Shown in pieces: positions 37,785 to 49,849 of a stretch of 64,000 bases of DNA. The stretch is from Balanoglossus misakiensis. Taxonomy: Eukaryota > Hemichordata. The stretch lies in NCBI GenBank assembly GCA_040954595.2, contig CM082598.2, positions 4,216,001 through 4,280,000 on the forward strand, given 5' to 3'. The translations under genes were made by a program, and so were the position numbers. The notes under the pieces are model-generated. The model was not told where the DNA came from. It saw nothing but the letters and a program-made list of their open reading frames with translations, and ran no database searches. The first letter of the stretch is position 1; every line of letters starts with the position of its first letter.

Positions 37785-39596
37785 TCAGGTCAAACCAAAA
37801 CCCTCGCTGCCGGCCAAAGCGTTGTCCATACAGTCTCTGAATGTCTCATAGTTGTCAAATTCCATTGGAATGTGCAGCAGCTGGAAACAGGTCTCTGCAA
37901 TCGGCAACGTGTGGCTGTGGAACTTGATTTTGATCTTGCCGTACGACCTCGGTGGCAGAACTGGGCAGCCAGTGATGAACGCAAGAACTTTGGATAATGA
38001 AATCGAATTTTGTTCTACAGCACCTGGAATAAAATAATTTCATAAAAGTGATGAAAAAAGTGTCACGAGAAAATTGTAATGTATGTGAGAACGTGTAAAG
38101 ACGCAGGTTATTTTGGTATACACGCATTATTTCAACAAAAATGTGATAACTTCACATACATACAGTACTTACATACGTACACATGCATACATACATACAT
38201 GTCAGAAAACTGTCACTCTTGGAAAAGTACTTTGATTCGCGTGTATTTCCCTAACGATTATGGATTTACACCTACCTCGTGCTGCATCTTGCCTGCGTTC
38301 ACATTCTTGCAAATACCTCGTAAAATGCTTAGACGCTAGTTTCTTTTCGCTGGAGTCTTTCTTGTCGAATTGGACGAGTCGTGAAATATCACAGTACTTT
38401 ACTACACTGTCTGCCTGCTTTGGAAATACAACGTCACACGCTCCAGGATGTTCCTTTAAAAACTAAAGAAAAAATCTTCATGTCAGTCTTTTGTGGCTTT
38501 GTGATTTTCCACCTCTTTTCGTATTTGTTATTTGAATATGTACGTGTCTCAGGACAACGGACACGCAAAGCGAAATACTGAAACCAAAGCCAAAAGTTAC
38601 ATCTAAATAAACTCTTAAAGGGGCAAAGTCTCTCTATCTCGCTGCCCCTTTTCTATACGTTCGACCACACACAACTTCTAACCCATTTGCAGGGTATGAG
38701 AGTAAAAATCTCGCCAAAATGAAAAAAAGGGTAGAGACCGATTATTTATTTTATTAACTGTTAGGCTTGCAGTGTTGGTATATTCTCGTGTCTACAAGTG
38801 GGTTGGAAGTTGTGTGTGATCGAACATTGATTCACTACATATCCACATGCAGGATAACATAAACGGTGTCTTGTATCAAACATTGGTAATAGAAAAGGGG
38901 TACCGAGAGAGAGACTTTGTCCCTTTAAATGAAGGGTCGACTGTGAAAGACAGATGCCCCTTTAACTCTACTCACTTTGGCGAGCGACAGACTGTCAAAC
39001 CCCTGCCTGAACTGATCGAGTTCGCGTTGTCGTTTCCTGATGATGTTGTGTAAAAGTAGTTCTTGCACAATCACGTGTTTGTTTTCGTCGTTCACAGTGG
39101 TGTTCAATATCCCAGCATCCTTCAGCATATTCACGCATTCTTCACTCTTCCCAACGTCCTCCAAATCTCGTCCCTTGCTGTCGATTATCTGAAAAAGAAC
39201 GTTTTCAGAAAGGTAAAGATCTTGAAGCATGTTCCTGGGACTAAAATCGTTGTGAAAGTACAGCAAGGCATGCGTACTTTAACAAAATAATATTTTCACT
39301 GAATGAATGAATGAATGAATGAATGAATGAATGAATGAATGAATGAATGAATGAATGAATGAATGAATGAATGAATGAATGAATGAATGAATGAATGAAT
39401 GGATGGATGGATGACCGTATGTATGGATGACCGTATGTATGTATGTATGCATGTATGTATGTATGTATGTATGTATGTATGTATGTATGTATGTATGTAT
39501 GTATGTATGTATGTATGTATGTATGTATGTATGTATGTATGTATGTATGTATGTATGTGTGTGTGTGTGTATGTTATGTATGTATGTATGTATGTA

Positions 39597-39629
<33 letters not shown>

Positions 39630-42600
39630 ATGTATGTATGTATGTATGTATGTATGTATGTATGTATGTATGTATGTATGTATGTATGTATGTATGTATG
39701 TATGTATGAATGAATGAATGAATATGATGAATGAATGAACGAACGAACGAATGAATGAATGAATGAATGAATGAAGGGTGAACGAACGAACGAACGTTAA
39801 GGAATTTAAGGAAGGAAAAAAGGAAGGAATTTAAGGAAGGAAGGAACGAAGGAATGAATGAATGGGCGTGTGGTTGGGTGAGAGCAAGATAGACAAAATA
39901 AGCAATGCCCGTCGCTTTAATAATTACCTTTTGAACAACTTCGCGAATTTCCATATCTGGGATGTCACACACATCCAACACAATCTCATACTGCGAACCA
40001 GTTCGGATATAATCCTTGACCGACTGTGCTATCCCAACAAGCCCCGGCCCTCCCCACATCACCGAATGCTGAACCATCTTGCCGGCCACTCTGAAGATCT
40101 CCTTCGAGAGCAGTACGTCGTCATGGACCAGTATTTTGTGGTCCATCTCTCCTTCAAATATCAACATGACGTCATCGTCTTCGTCGTCCTCGAGCGTCTG
40201 ATACCCGGCCATTACGCCTTCCATCAATAAACTGAAAAACTCCCTCCTCGGGCCGCCGAGGTCACACGTCTGTTTGCTGTCCCGAAACTCCACCTCGGGT
40301 CTTCCGCGAAGCATTTCGTTTTTGTCACCCATGTAATGCCCCTTGCATTGCTCCAGTATCGGTTTGCTTCTGTCTACCACGACACTCAAACCGGTTTCAT
40401 CTTTGTTGATTACAGTCTCGATATAGCCTTTCAGGCGGTCTCTATCCTCACACATTCCATCTGCCGAAAGAACACCAAGTTTTTGAACGAAGGAGACAAA
40501 CTTTCTCAAGCCTGAGAAAGTTTGCCCAAATATGAAAATCAAAATGGTCGCCAGTCTCTGCGAGAAGTCTATGAAAAGAAATTAAGTAATGGTTTCATGA
40601 AACCATCACATTTTCCTCTTTCTTTTCAAAGACTTTTCACACACTATATTATAGCAGAAATTAAAGGTTTGGATGACTTTAATTCATCTAAATATTCCCC
40701 TGTAACTTTGTGCTATGTTTTCAGTAATTTTGTTTTGTGTATCTACTGCAGTTTTTTGTTCAAATCCCTTAAAACATGATGAAATGTCCAGTATCCAGCT
40801 TATCAACATAACATATATGTGAATAGTGAGCATTGTTATTGTTCAATTCTAGTCCGGACTAGAATTCAGTCGTCAACAATAACAATGCACGCACACTCAT
40901 GTACATTACCTGCTATGTTTACAAGCTGTCGACTTGGTATATTAAGATTTTGTTTGGAGTAGAACAAGAAACTGCATTTGGCACAAAGAACAAAAATGCT
41001 GACAATAAAGCCAAAAGATACAGCTAATGTCCCTTTAAGAAGAGGGTATCAAACATAGACCATGGAGAAAAGTCCATGTTCCAAATCAGCATTATATTTC
41101 ACCTACCTATTATCACCTCAACGGACGACTCGTCTCCTTTGACGGGCGAATCGAAGCACGTAACCCTCACAGTTACCGTGTAAGTAACGTGGGCTTCCAA
41201 GCCATCGATCTTGCAGTGCGTACACTGCGCGTCCAAGTACGCATCCTCGACTTCCACGCCGTCCGGGCCCTGATGCACAACGGAGTAGGTGTCGAATTGC
41301 CCGATAGCCGGTTCCCATTTGACGGTCACGGAGTTCTTCGCTATTTCTTTGATGCGAATTCCGCCGTTGAAATAGGCACCTAGATAGCGATAGACGAAAC
41401 GTGTCACTAAGCTAGAACTTCGAGTACTTTTAGCCTGTAAAACGTGAGAACCTCGATTTTTGGTAAGAACTTCGGCTACGTGTATAAATTCCTATCTAAG
41501 AACCTTGATGATGTCGGAGGGATAAATTACAATAATTGTTAATTAATAATGAGAAATTATCATCGCATCGACTAAAAATATGACTTTAAAAACTAGAACC
41601 TCGAATATTTTTGACTTTTAAGACAGAAAATCGTAAGAACCACGATTTTTGTTAAGAACCACGGCCACGTGTATAAATTCCTATCTAAGAACCTTGATGA
41701 TATCGGCCACGTATAAATTCCTATCTAAGAACCTTGATGATATCGGCCACGTATAAATTCCTATCTAAGAACCTTGATGATATCGGCCACGTATAAATTC
41801 CTATCTAAGAACCCTACCTGTGGAAAATCGCCCCGACGCTGCCTTGCTCCTCAAGACGACCGCGTCTTCGCAGGTAACGGCAACGACTTCGATTTCGTAC
41901 TCTGTGCCCGCCGCCAGATTTCGTATGGTCAGTTCGTTCCGACTGCCGTCGACAGTTCCGGCCACTTGTCTGTCCGTGACGTCATCACGGGTACAAAGCA
42001 CCTCGTAGCGATCCACATTGCTCGGGCTCTTTGGCCAACTGACGGTCAACTCCGAACAGGAGCCACCGATGACTTCGGGGATTCCCGGACGCTTCGGTCC
42101 TAAAAGCGAAAACAATATAGGATGTGTACATATTAAGCATTCAACCTGGCAGGCCTATACATGTACTTGTTTTATCTCAAATATAGAAGCACAATCGAAG
42201 CAAAAGCTAAAATTTCAAAGTCTCCCCGCTCACAGTAATACTTCCACGCATCTTACTTTTTCTTTGCGCTGCCTCAGCGATACGTGCACAAAATTCCTCC
42301 TCGTTCACATATTTCAGTTTTTCTGTCGCGGTGACGTCATCTATGTCGGCCGATGGTTTAATCTCGCGAACGAGGGTTCTGGCATCTTCGAGTATTTCTT
42401 CAATCGGTCGTTTTGGAATGTCTTCTTTCTGGTTCTTTGGAGGAGTAGACGGGGCCGTAGATGGCCGGGTCGTTCGAGGGTCCAATACTATTGGAACTGA
42501 AGGTTTGGCGTAATCCTTGGGATTGTCTGGAAGAGGTGAAATTCGTAGTTTGTGTTAATTTTGATCAAATGGAATAAAATTAGAGTGACCGATCGGTATT

Positions 42601-43001
42601 TGTTACAAAAACATAGATTTGCTTTTCTCACTTGTATCGCTTGTTAATGCACGTCAACCTCGAACATTGAAAAACAAGTCGAGTAATTTACTTCACGGGG
42701 ATGATGATTCATGTCAATGCGATCGTTACAGAGACACACTGAAATAATGGATAAGGGGATTTCGACAACATGAAAGACAGACAGACAGTGACAGACAGAC
42801 AGATTGACATATTGGCAGCAAGGGTCAAACCTCCATTAAAAAGCCTTGAAAGTCCGAGCCGTAAGACAGAGGTCTTGGTTTTTGACTACTTGTAAGTCTA
42901 TTATAAAATCATCACTCACTTTGGTTTGAATGAAATATATTTTCTACCAGTTGGTTGTTCCTTTCTCGTTCTACGAGGGTCTTGCTAGATGCACACCCCA
43001 T
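37785..43001 (-). CDS. FN3-HECT E3 ubiquitin ligase A with acylatable N-terminus, 8 exons, 692 aa
   Basis: Exons in transcript order: 42,920-43,001; 42,257-42,526; 41,818-42,099; 41,107-41,379; 39,928-40,460; 38,976-39,188; 38,276-38,462; 37,785-38,023. They total 2,079 bp with phase closing. The protein starts MGCASSKTL, a strong N-myristoylation context (Gly2, Ser6) with Cys3 available for palmitoylation. Residues 28-117 form a Pro/Lys-rich linker and a helical stretch. Two FN3 domains follow (about 118-211 and 212-302; VTVKWEPAIGQFDTYSV, LTVSWPKSPSNVDRYEV). HECT covers about 303-692: [42 protein letters not shown], and the catalytic Cys659 in PIAETCFQLLHIP. It ends EGFGLT, like other HECT ligases. 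Expected role: ubiquitin transfer through a thioester, at a membrane if acylated. Paralogue of gene B at 51,933-57,340. The substrate is unknown. Confidence 0.88.
38615..38928. mobile_element. Hairpin MITE family 1, copy in gene A intron
   Basis: TTAA at both ends, with AGGGGCAAAGTCTCTCTATC and the inverse GAGACTTTGTCCCT. It has a unique insertion of about 40 bp near the centre (38,755-38,785) and a deletion in the first arm. Confidence 0.82.
39298..39865. repeat. Long compound tetranucleotide microsatellite in gene A intron
   Basis: (TGAA)n at 39,300-39,400 is followed by (GTAT)n with GT interruptions at 39,430-39,705, then TGAA and CGAA repeats to about 39,800 and GGAA-type repeats to about 39,860. 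All frames across it are open, which explains several long but meaningless ORFs. Confidence 0.97.
40735..41037. mobile_element. Interspersed repeat family 3, copy in gene A intron
   Basis: Contains GTGTATCTACTGCAGTTTTT and ATGATGAAATGTCCAGTATC at one side and the inverse-type GAACAAGAAACTGCATTTGG at the other. A central palindrome is built on CTAGTCCGGACTAG. Related pieces are at about 22,425-22,515, 23,235-23,345, 24,835-24,920 and 51,825-51,920. Exact ends are uncertain. Confidence 0.5.
41671..41817. repeat. 40-bp tandem repeat next to a splice donor of gene A
   Basis: GTATAAATTCCTATCTAAGA recurs at 41,671, 41,711, 41,751 and 41,791, with a diverged relative near 41,480. The array runs up to the donor of the exon ending at 41,818. 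Confidence 0.9.
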
Positions 43002-44942
43002 AATTCCTGGAGATGGGTTTTTACATTGTGTTCCGTGTGCAAAGAAGCCGTCGTTCTTCAATCAGAATGACACACAGAAAAGTTGCATATCTCCAGGTCG
43101 ACTGTTTCTTTCGTTGTCTGTTGGGTTTACCTTCGTCAGAGCGCCATCACGTGATTCTAGGACGACCTGAAAACCAAATAAAACATAATTGATCCCATCT
43201 CATAAATGCAAGATCTTGCGAAAGTTGGTTAATTCATTGCCATGGCAATGGTTTCTGGCCAAGTAAGTTGATCAAACTAACATTACGTTTGTTTCAATGG
43301 CATGTCTACTCAAGTATGCCTATATACATCTTGGAGTTCAAAGTCTAAGTTTCTGTATACGGCGGTTGCTGGCCTGTCGCCAAAAACCTGACAAGCATAC
43401 ACTGCTGGCATCGAAATTTGGTTACCTAGAAGGCACTTGACTTTTTCCCGACATTGCGTTAATCCATTGAGCTTTACAAACTGCCCCAGTAACACGGCCA
43501 CGGCATGCTGTACATCATTCCATTCAAATCGCTTGTCTACAACAAACTGGCATTGCCAACGAATACCCGTACCTGTACATGGACACTTCCGCATTCCTAT
43601 ACAGAACGGCACTACTGGAAGTGTTCGGTCATTGTGCATATGTAAACCAGAGATTAACAATTTTAACATCGCTCAGAAAACACGTCTTCAAATGAAACTT
43701 TCCAAATATTTTAAGAGCTGGCAGTAGTTACAAGACACACGTCCCAACTAAGTAAATTTTGTCACATTCAGGAATTATTTAAACGCTCGCCTGGTTACAG
43801 CCAGACACGTTAGTGACCTGCTAGTATTGACATGCATTCGGCTACCTGTCGTCAAATAGACAGACTCACCTGGTCGGCTTTTGGACGCCGGGGAATTTGA
43901 ATGCGCGAAGATTCGGATAAAACTAGTAGCTTCGTCAAGAAGTGCGTGGATAGTCTGTCCCAAATTTCGCTTCGTATATCTCGGGGTTCGCTGTCTTCAA
44001 ATTTTCCGAGGCTACACAGTCAGTTCTGTATTGACAGCTGATAAGGTCGACCAGACAGCGAGGAGTGTGACGTTGGTGCAATGCGCATGTCAAAGGGCGT
44101 TGCAACAATAGCTTTTTTACATACACAGTGGACGACCTAGTAATTCAAAAGTTCATGTGACGTCAGCGCAGAAATCATAAAGTCCTGTCATTTCCCTAAT
44201 AAATTTGGATACTTCAAATGAATTCTGGAAAACATCACCCATGAATCATGGAATTTAAATCCGAATCGGATTAGAGTTATTGGGACAGAAAAACGTCTCT
44301 CGAATCTCAGGAATCGAATTTATAACAACCAGGACATGACCAGACACGACACGTCGTGGTAGTAACTCTTAACAATGCGTTGTTTCATTGTTGTGGCCTT
44401 TTTTATTTGTGTGCTTGTTTTGTTACCGAACTAATTCAATCAGTGGCATACGGTTCTATGGACCACTGACTCACCGCCCCGTCGTTAGAGGTCCTGGTCT
44501 GTCTTCTATCGGCGCCAAATCTGCTGGACTGGCAGACGATAAAAAGTGGCGTGTGACAAAAGTTGTTGCGTTCTTGCAAATAACGACATCATCGTAGAGC
44601 GCTGACTTGGCCTGACTGCTGAGCTGAGAGCAGAAACTTAAACGAAGGACAGCATTACACCCAGAAATATAAAGAAACGCGCTGATAAATCTACCGAAAT
44701 AAAGCCAGCGAAACCGATCACTCCAGAAACGACACAAGGCGCAAAAGAGACCACTTAGACCACAAATTAAGACCAAATCAAAATGTCTGTTTTATTTAAG
44801 AGTAGTATGAATATTGCACACAGCTGAAATTAGCATAACTATCATCGAATTTCTTGTTCGTCCATTGGTTGGTATTTAGTGGTGTCCTCCTATCAGCATA
44901 CTATGACGTCATCTCTCAAACTTGTGTCCAAAGACTGTGTCT
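43002..44942. other. Intergenic between gene A and DsbA-like gene C
   Basis: Holds the gene A promoter, not otherwise defined. The 3' UTR of gene C has a minus-strand AATAAA at 44,791-44,796. A 119-codon minus-strand frame lies at 43,310-43,669, with no family recognised and no splice or homology support, so it is not called. Confidence 0.5.
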
Positions 44943-46355
44943 CTACCACATTATACCTGGAGTTGTGAACTGAGAATAGAAACAAAAATTAGAAGTCAGG
45001 TCTTTGGCTTGGCACATGCGCAGAAGATAATTATTTTTAAATTCGTTCTCTTATATTGAATTAAACCGAATAGAATCTAATCGAATTGATTTGAATTGAA
45101 TTGAATTAAAGTGACTTGAATCGAATCGAACTGAATTGAATCGAATTGGTTTGATTTGATTTGCTTTGAAATGAATTTAAGTGACTTTGAATTGAAACTA
45201 GTATAACAATTGACCCCCTGTAAAGCATGCAGGTAACGATGCAAAATTTACTTTCTCACCAAACAGTCGCAATTATATTTTACCCGCAAATCTGACATCT
45301 GAGATACTAACCTCGCCTGCTGGTGGTGGGTTGATCAGAAACTCGATAAGTTCTCCCCAATCCTTCTTGGTCCAGGTGGGGTTCCAGTCGGCAACTTGTA
45401 CACCGTTGACTTTGAACCATGGTGATCCGTATACACCAGCTGTTATAGGAATGAAACACAAGTTAGACAATCGCTCTGTAGACTGATATTTCAACCGTGA
45501 GTAAAAAAATATGCTTCTTGACAAAGATCTGAGACGGGGCCGTGGACAGAAAGGAGACAAGCAAAAGACAGTTTCGACCAATTTATAGACAGGAAAGATA
45601 AAAATGGCCACCTCTACATAAACGAGCAATCGAGCATACTGGGAGGAACATATGATATTATTTCGATCATTTCATTAACTCACATGCAATATGTGCCTTC
45701 CATTGCTGTTTGCAGTGGTTGGTGGTGTGTGGGTTGGCGAACTGGACGTAGAATCGGTCACGGTCAACTCCCAATTCAACAGCCAGATCGGTCAACAATT
45801 CCATCAATTCCAGATCAGTGATGGTGCATGGGGCACGGCCAATTCTGTATTGGTTCATCATGACACTCTGCATAAATTCGGTGACCTTTTCGGGGTTCAA
45901 GTTGCTGACCACACGGGTACCCTTTGGAGAGAAATTAAAAAAGGCAATTAGAATAGCAACATTGGTGGATGACATTTGTTGGAATGGACAACTGTGGTGA
46001 AAAAAATCGTGGAATACAAAGACTATGGGCTAACCAAGAATTTGTGGAGTGTTTACTAATAACACCTTCTTACCTTGCAAGAAAGGAAATCTCCAGTGAA
46101 GTATGGCAGTGGGAAGACATGGAATTTCAGTTGGACGACGTCTTTGCCGTACTTGTCCACGGCAGCCCTGAGGGCTGGCACGGCGTTAGCTGCGTCCTCA
46201 CACTGCAGTCCCATGTACATCTCGATCTTAACTGTAGCGTCCACGCTGCCGTTGTTGTAGACGTAACCGAAGCTTTGTCTGGGGTTGTGGATCTGGTAGA
46301 AGTTGCTGGCGGCGACGGTGGCCACGAGGACCGCGAAAAGACAAAACTTCAGCAT
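44943..46355 (-). CDS. Secreted DsbA-like thioredoxin-fold protein C, CxxC replaced by CEDA, 4 exons, 224 aa
   Basis: Exons 46,074-46,355, 45,684-45,921, 45,312-45,439 and 44,943-44,969 total 675 bp with phase closing. A signal peptide (MLKFCLFAVLVATVAA) is followed by FYQIHNPR. After a first strand comes YMGLQCEDAANAVP, at the position where DsbA-type oxidoreductases have CxxC. Here only the first cysteine remains. A helical insert includes NQYRIGRAPC and LAVELGVDRDRF. The cis-proline loop is YGSPWFKVNG, like the T/S-P-x-F-x-V-N-G loop of the DsbA family. It ends PGIMW. Expected to act in the secretory path or outside the cell. Without the second active-site cysteine a classic dithiol oxidase role is doubtful. 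Divergent partner of gene D with identical exon lengths. The exact family is uncertain. Confidence 0.85.
45045..45200. repeat. Degenerate GAATT/TTGAA microsatellite
   Basis: Repeated GAATTGAATT and TCGAATCGAA units with substitutions lie in the last intron of DsbA-like gene C. Confidence 0.85.
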
Positions 46356-47688
46356 TGTGCGAGGCTCGGCTCAATTAGTGACCAGTGAGAGCTCTTGCAG
46401 GTATGTGACTATCACCAGTGGAACCGACGTTTATGTATCTTGTCTGCCTTGCATAAATTAGAATTTATTATCGAATCCCGCCCAGGGAGGCGGATGCAAG
46501 ATGTTAAGGTGTCAATGGACAAGCAGATGCTGTGCCTAAAATATAAAATTATTGTGGTAATTCGGGCCATCTTATAATTAGCATCACCAGAAGGGTCGCT
46601 GGTTGATGTCTCTGACAACTTCGCTTTGACCATATGGAGGCATCATTTACATATGCATGGATGTTAAAGACCCATGTCCGTCTTATGCGCATATATTGTC
46701 TGTTGTTATGACAGCACACTGCCTTATGGCATTGACTGTATGTTATTTTTGAGTCTCTGGTTTGGCACATGCGCACAAGACGATCCACCATTTAATGTTA
46801 GCAAGGCAAAGACGCATTATTTTGCGTTTCGAGAAATATGTGAGGTTAGAGATTCCATAGAAAGTATTTTATTTTCACAAACTGCACAAGTCCATGGTCC
46901 GATCGCGAAAATCCAATGAAGTATTCCGAGTTTCAACATTTAAACAGAAAAAAGAAAGCCTCATATAAAATTACAACAGAAAATCGTCAACTTAAATGGA
47001 CGCTGTGTTCCTTGCTGTCCATTCATCGAAAAAAATGACAATCATACAAACAGCTAAATGCTCTTATTCTGTCGATAGTTGGGAAAGATAATATAATGAC
47101 GCGCAGAATGGTTGAAAAATCCCAACACTTCGGCAAAATTTATTAACTTGTGTCTATTTTGTATTTTCCGCTCATATTCAAGACCTGTTTTGAACTGTTT
47201 ACAACGTTATGAAATAAGGAACCACTATAACTCATGCTTCTACAGCCACTCAAAAATTGTCCGTACCACATCATACTACAAATCGTTACTTGAGCAACAT
47301 TTGCATTTGTTTTCGTTAAAATGTGTTTTCTAAAAATATTTAAAGTCACGAGAGTATGGCCAGATCGCAAGTGACGTATGGTCCGCGATAAATAAAGCAG
47401 TTTCCCCAGATGTAGTTGACGGTGAATTAATTTGCCTCTAACTTCCGGCCAACCAGATGTTTCACAACTTTTAAATTAGTTTTCACATACAAACACATTG
47501 CGTTTATACCATACTGTCTTATTTTAAAGTCATCTCCGCCCATTTCTACTGTTCAAGGGGAGGGGTTCCTGTAATATATTATAATATATTCACGATAGCC
47601 GAGCTTTATAACGCATCGTGTTTTGCCAAGTTCGTCACACACTGAACATTTTGTCAGTTGATCTGTACTGGTCTTAAGTCCGGACACC
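46356..47688. promoter_or_regulatory. Divergent promoter region of DsbA-like genes C and D
   Basis: 1.33 kb separates the two outward-pointing start codons. On the D side a TATA-like TTTATAA (about 47,606-47,612) lies about 80 bp before the start codon. No clear TATA was found on the C side. A copy of GCACACTGCCTTATGGCATT (46,714) also occurs near 32,740, so part of the region is repetitive. Confidence 0.5.
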
Positions 47689-49028
47689 ATGTTGAAGTTT
47701 TGTCTTCTTGCGCTCGTCGTGGCGTCGGTCAGCGCCAGCAGTTTCTACCAGATCCATTACCCAAGAAGCCCCTGGGGTTACCGATACAAGGAAGGCAGCC
47801 AGAATGCTCCAATCAAGATCGATATGTTCTTCGGTCTGCAGTGCGAGGATGCAAGAGACTCCTATCCTATTATCAAGAATGTCGCCGATCACTATGGTCC
47901 AGGAGTTGTCGAGCTGAACTTCCATATTTTCCCTCTCCCATACTTTTCCGGAGATTTCCTTTCTTGCAAGGTGAGTTTGACTGTCAACAAAATTTACTTA
48001 CTGACGAAATCTCGTCTGGTTTGCATAAATGTGCTTTCTGTTTTCAGTTTGAATTTATCTTCAAATTCTCTTCCCCTTTGAACTCAACTCGAACGAAAAC
48101 TTGAAGGATGAGACGCAAATGGTTAAACTGTTTCTATTCTGTATCTCTTTTCTGTCCAGGGTACCAGAGTTGTCAGCAACTTGAACCCCGAAAAGGTTGT
48201 TGACTTCATGGAAGTTGTCATGGCCAACCAATACAGAATCGGCCGCGCCCCATGCACCGTTAGTGATCTGGAATTGATGGAACTGTTGACCGATCTCGCT
48301 GTTGAATTGGGAGTTGACCGTGACCGATTCTACGTCCAGTTTGCCAACCCACACACCACCAACCACTGCAAACAGAAGTGGAAGTCCAGCATCGCAGGTA
48401 ATGTACTGATTTCGTTGGTAATCATTTTTTCTGCGCTTGTCTGTTCATTTTCTTGCGTCCTTTGCTGTCTGTCCGTCTGCCTCCCTGCATGCATGTCCAC
48501 CTGTCTGCCTATCTACCAGGCTGTCTGTCTATCTACTGGTCTGTCTGTCTCTCCGGCAGCCTGCCTGCCTCTCTGTATGTCTATATGTCTGTCTCTCTGT
48601 CTGACTGCCTGTGAACTCCCAAATCACGGAAGTGGAAAGTAACCATTGATGAATAATTTTACAGATGGCGTCTACGGATCACCATGGTTCCTGGTTAACG
48701 GTGTAACAGTCCTCAACTGGCACAAATCCTGGACTGAGGAGAACTGGAAGACTCACATCGATTACCTGATCAACCCACCACCATCTGGAGAGGTATGTAT
48801 CTGATAAAATACACGCGATCTCTAAATTAATATAAATCAAAGATTTCATTTCTTTGTATCAAAATTAAGACAAAACATTGAATTCTGATCATCAAAAACA
48901 AAACAAAACACTAAAATCACGCTTATTATACAAATATTGTTGTTGTTTTGGGGGTCTGTGAAGTTATAATTTGGACTATAATGTACATTTTTCTCTTTCA
49001 GTTCACAACCCCAGGCATTATGTGGTAA
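47689..49028 (+). CDS. Secreted DsbA-like thioredoxin-fold protein D, CxxC replaced by CEDA, 4 exons, 224 aa
   Basis: Exons 47,689-47,970, 48,160-48,397, 48,665-48,792 and 49,002-49,028 (282, 238, 128 and 27 bp) are exactly the lengths of gene C. The signal peptide is MLKFCLLALVVASVSA. The active-site loop is FFGLQCEDARDSYP with a single cysteine, and the cis-proline loop is YGSPWFLVNG. Other cysteines are in FLSCKG, RAPCTV and NHCKQK and match gene C, so they could form conserved disulfides. It ends PGIMW. The two proteins are clearly close paralogues, nearly identical in ELMELLTDLAVELGVDRDRF. A candidate polyadenylation signal AATAAA is at 49,323. Function is not known beyond the fold. Confidence 0.87.
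48450..48605. repeat. CTGTCTGC-type microsatellite in DsbA-like gene D intron 2
   Basis: Degenerate CTGTCTGTCT and CTGCCTGCCT runs extend the exon 2 reading frame artificially past the true donor at 48,398. Confidence 0.9.
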
Positions 49029-49849
49029 ACCTGTGCTGTCCGTATGAAGATAAAAGTGGCGATAATCAGAGCGGGTTGCTAGGTTACAAGATCTGTGACA
49101 CCATCTGCAGGAAAAATGTTTCACAAGCTTCCTAAAATACAATACATCTTTTAGATTTAAAGTTTTGTCAATGTTTTGACAGTGGTCTGACGAGATTTGT
49201 TGTCGACATGAATAATACTCATTAATTAATTTTACTGGGTATCGTCACATTTTCACTGTAGTTTCCGTTTCATGATGACATTTTCCATAGGAAGCACGTC
49301 TTGGAGAAAAAATGTTACTGACAATAAAAAAAAAACATGACTTTTAAAAAATGACATGCCTTTGTTGTTGTTTCTTTACGATGTTGAATATCTACATAGA
49401 ACATAGAATCATCCATAGTGAGGCGGCCAAATGGATTTCTAATAACTGGTGACCTCCATATTTAAAAAAAAATGGCCGCCAAACCAGAACGAGGCTCCAC
49501 CTCCATTGACATGGTGGGTAGTTATTTTACAGGAATTATTGACATGAGACAAAAATAATATGCATATATATTATTCTGGGTATGGGTAAAATGTCAGTAC
49601 CTTGGTCACTGCAACTCGACTATACTAAAATGACGATGAAACATGTAGTGACTCTTGACAATGTGTGAGTTGTTGTCTAGTCACATCAAGAGACCGGTAC
49701 TTGCTGGTCGAGACAAATCAATGGCTGTCCGAAAGCCTGACAGCGGCCATTTTGTTTTACATACCGTTTTAAGGTATTTCTTCAGATCCTCTTCCTGTAG
49801 CGCAGAGGAAGAAGCAGTGGAGTCTGGGTAACAGAGACTGCGGTCTGGT
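49029..49849. other. Convergent 3' UTRs of DsbA-like gene D and the F-box gene
   Basis: No gene recognised. Contains the AATAAA at 49,323 and AT-rich sequence. A 63-codon minus-strand frame at 49,681-49,872 overlaps the end of the F-box gene in another frame and is rejected. Confidence 0.5.

Noticed and set aside
39399-39717. Three long overlapping plus-strand frames and the minus-strand continuation of the HECT exon
   Set aside because: A GTAT tetranucleotide repeat is open in all frames. The HECT exon ends at a proper donor at 39,928, so the tail below that point is intronic.
43143-43176. Possible extra upstream exon of ligase A (VVLESRDGALTK between AG and GT)
   Set aside because: Its phase does not join the exon at 42,257-42,526. 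The MGCASS exon at 42,920-43,001 does, and it matches ligase B in length.
43310-43669. 119-codon minus-strand frame upstream of ligase A, with a Cys-rich stretch slightly recalling a P450 heme loop
   Set aside because: The motif spacing does not fit P450, no flanking exons carry other P450 motifs and no splice structure is apparent.
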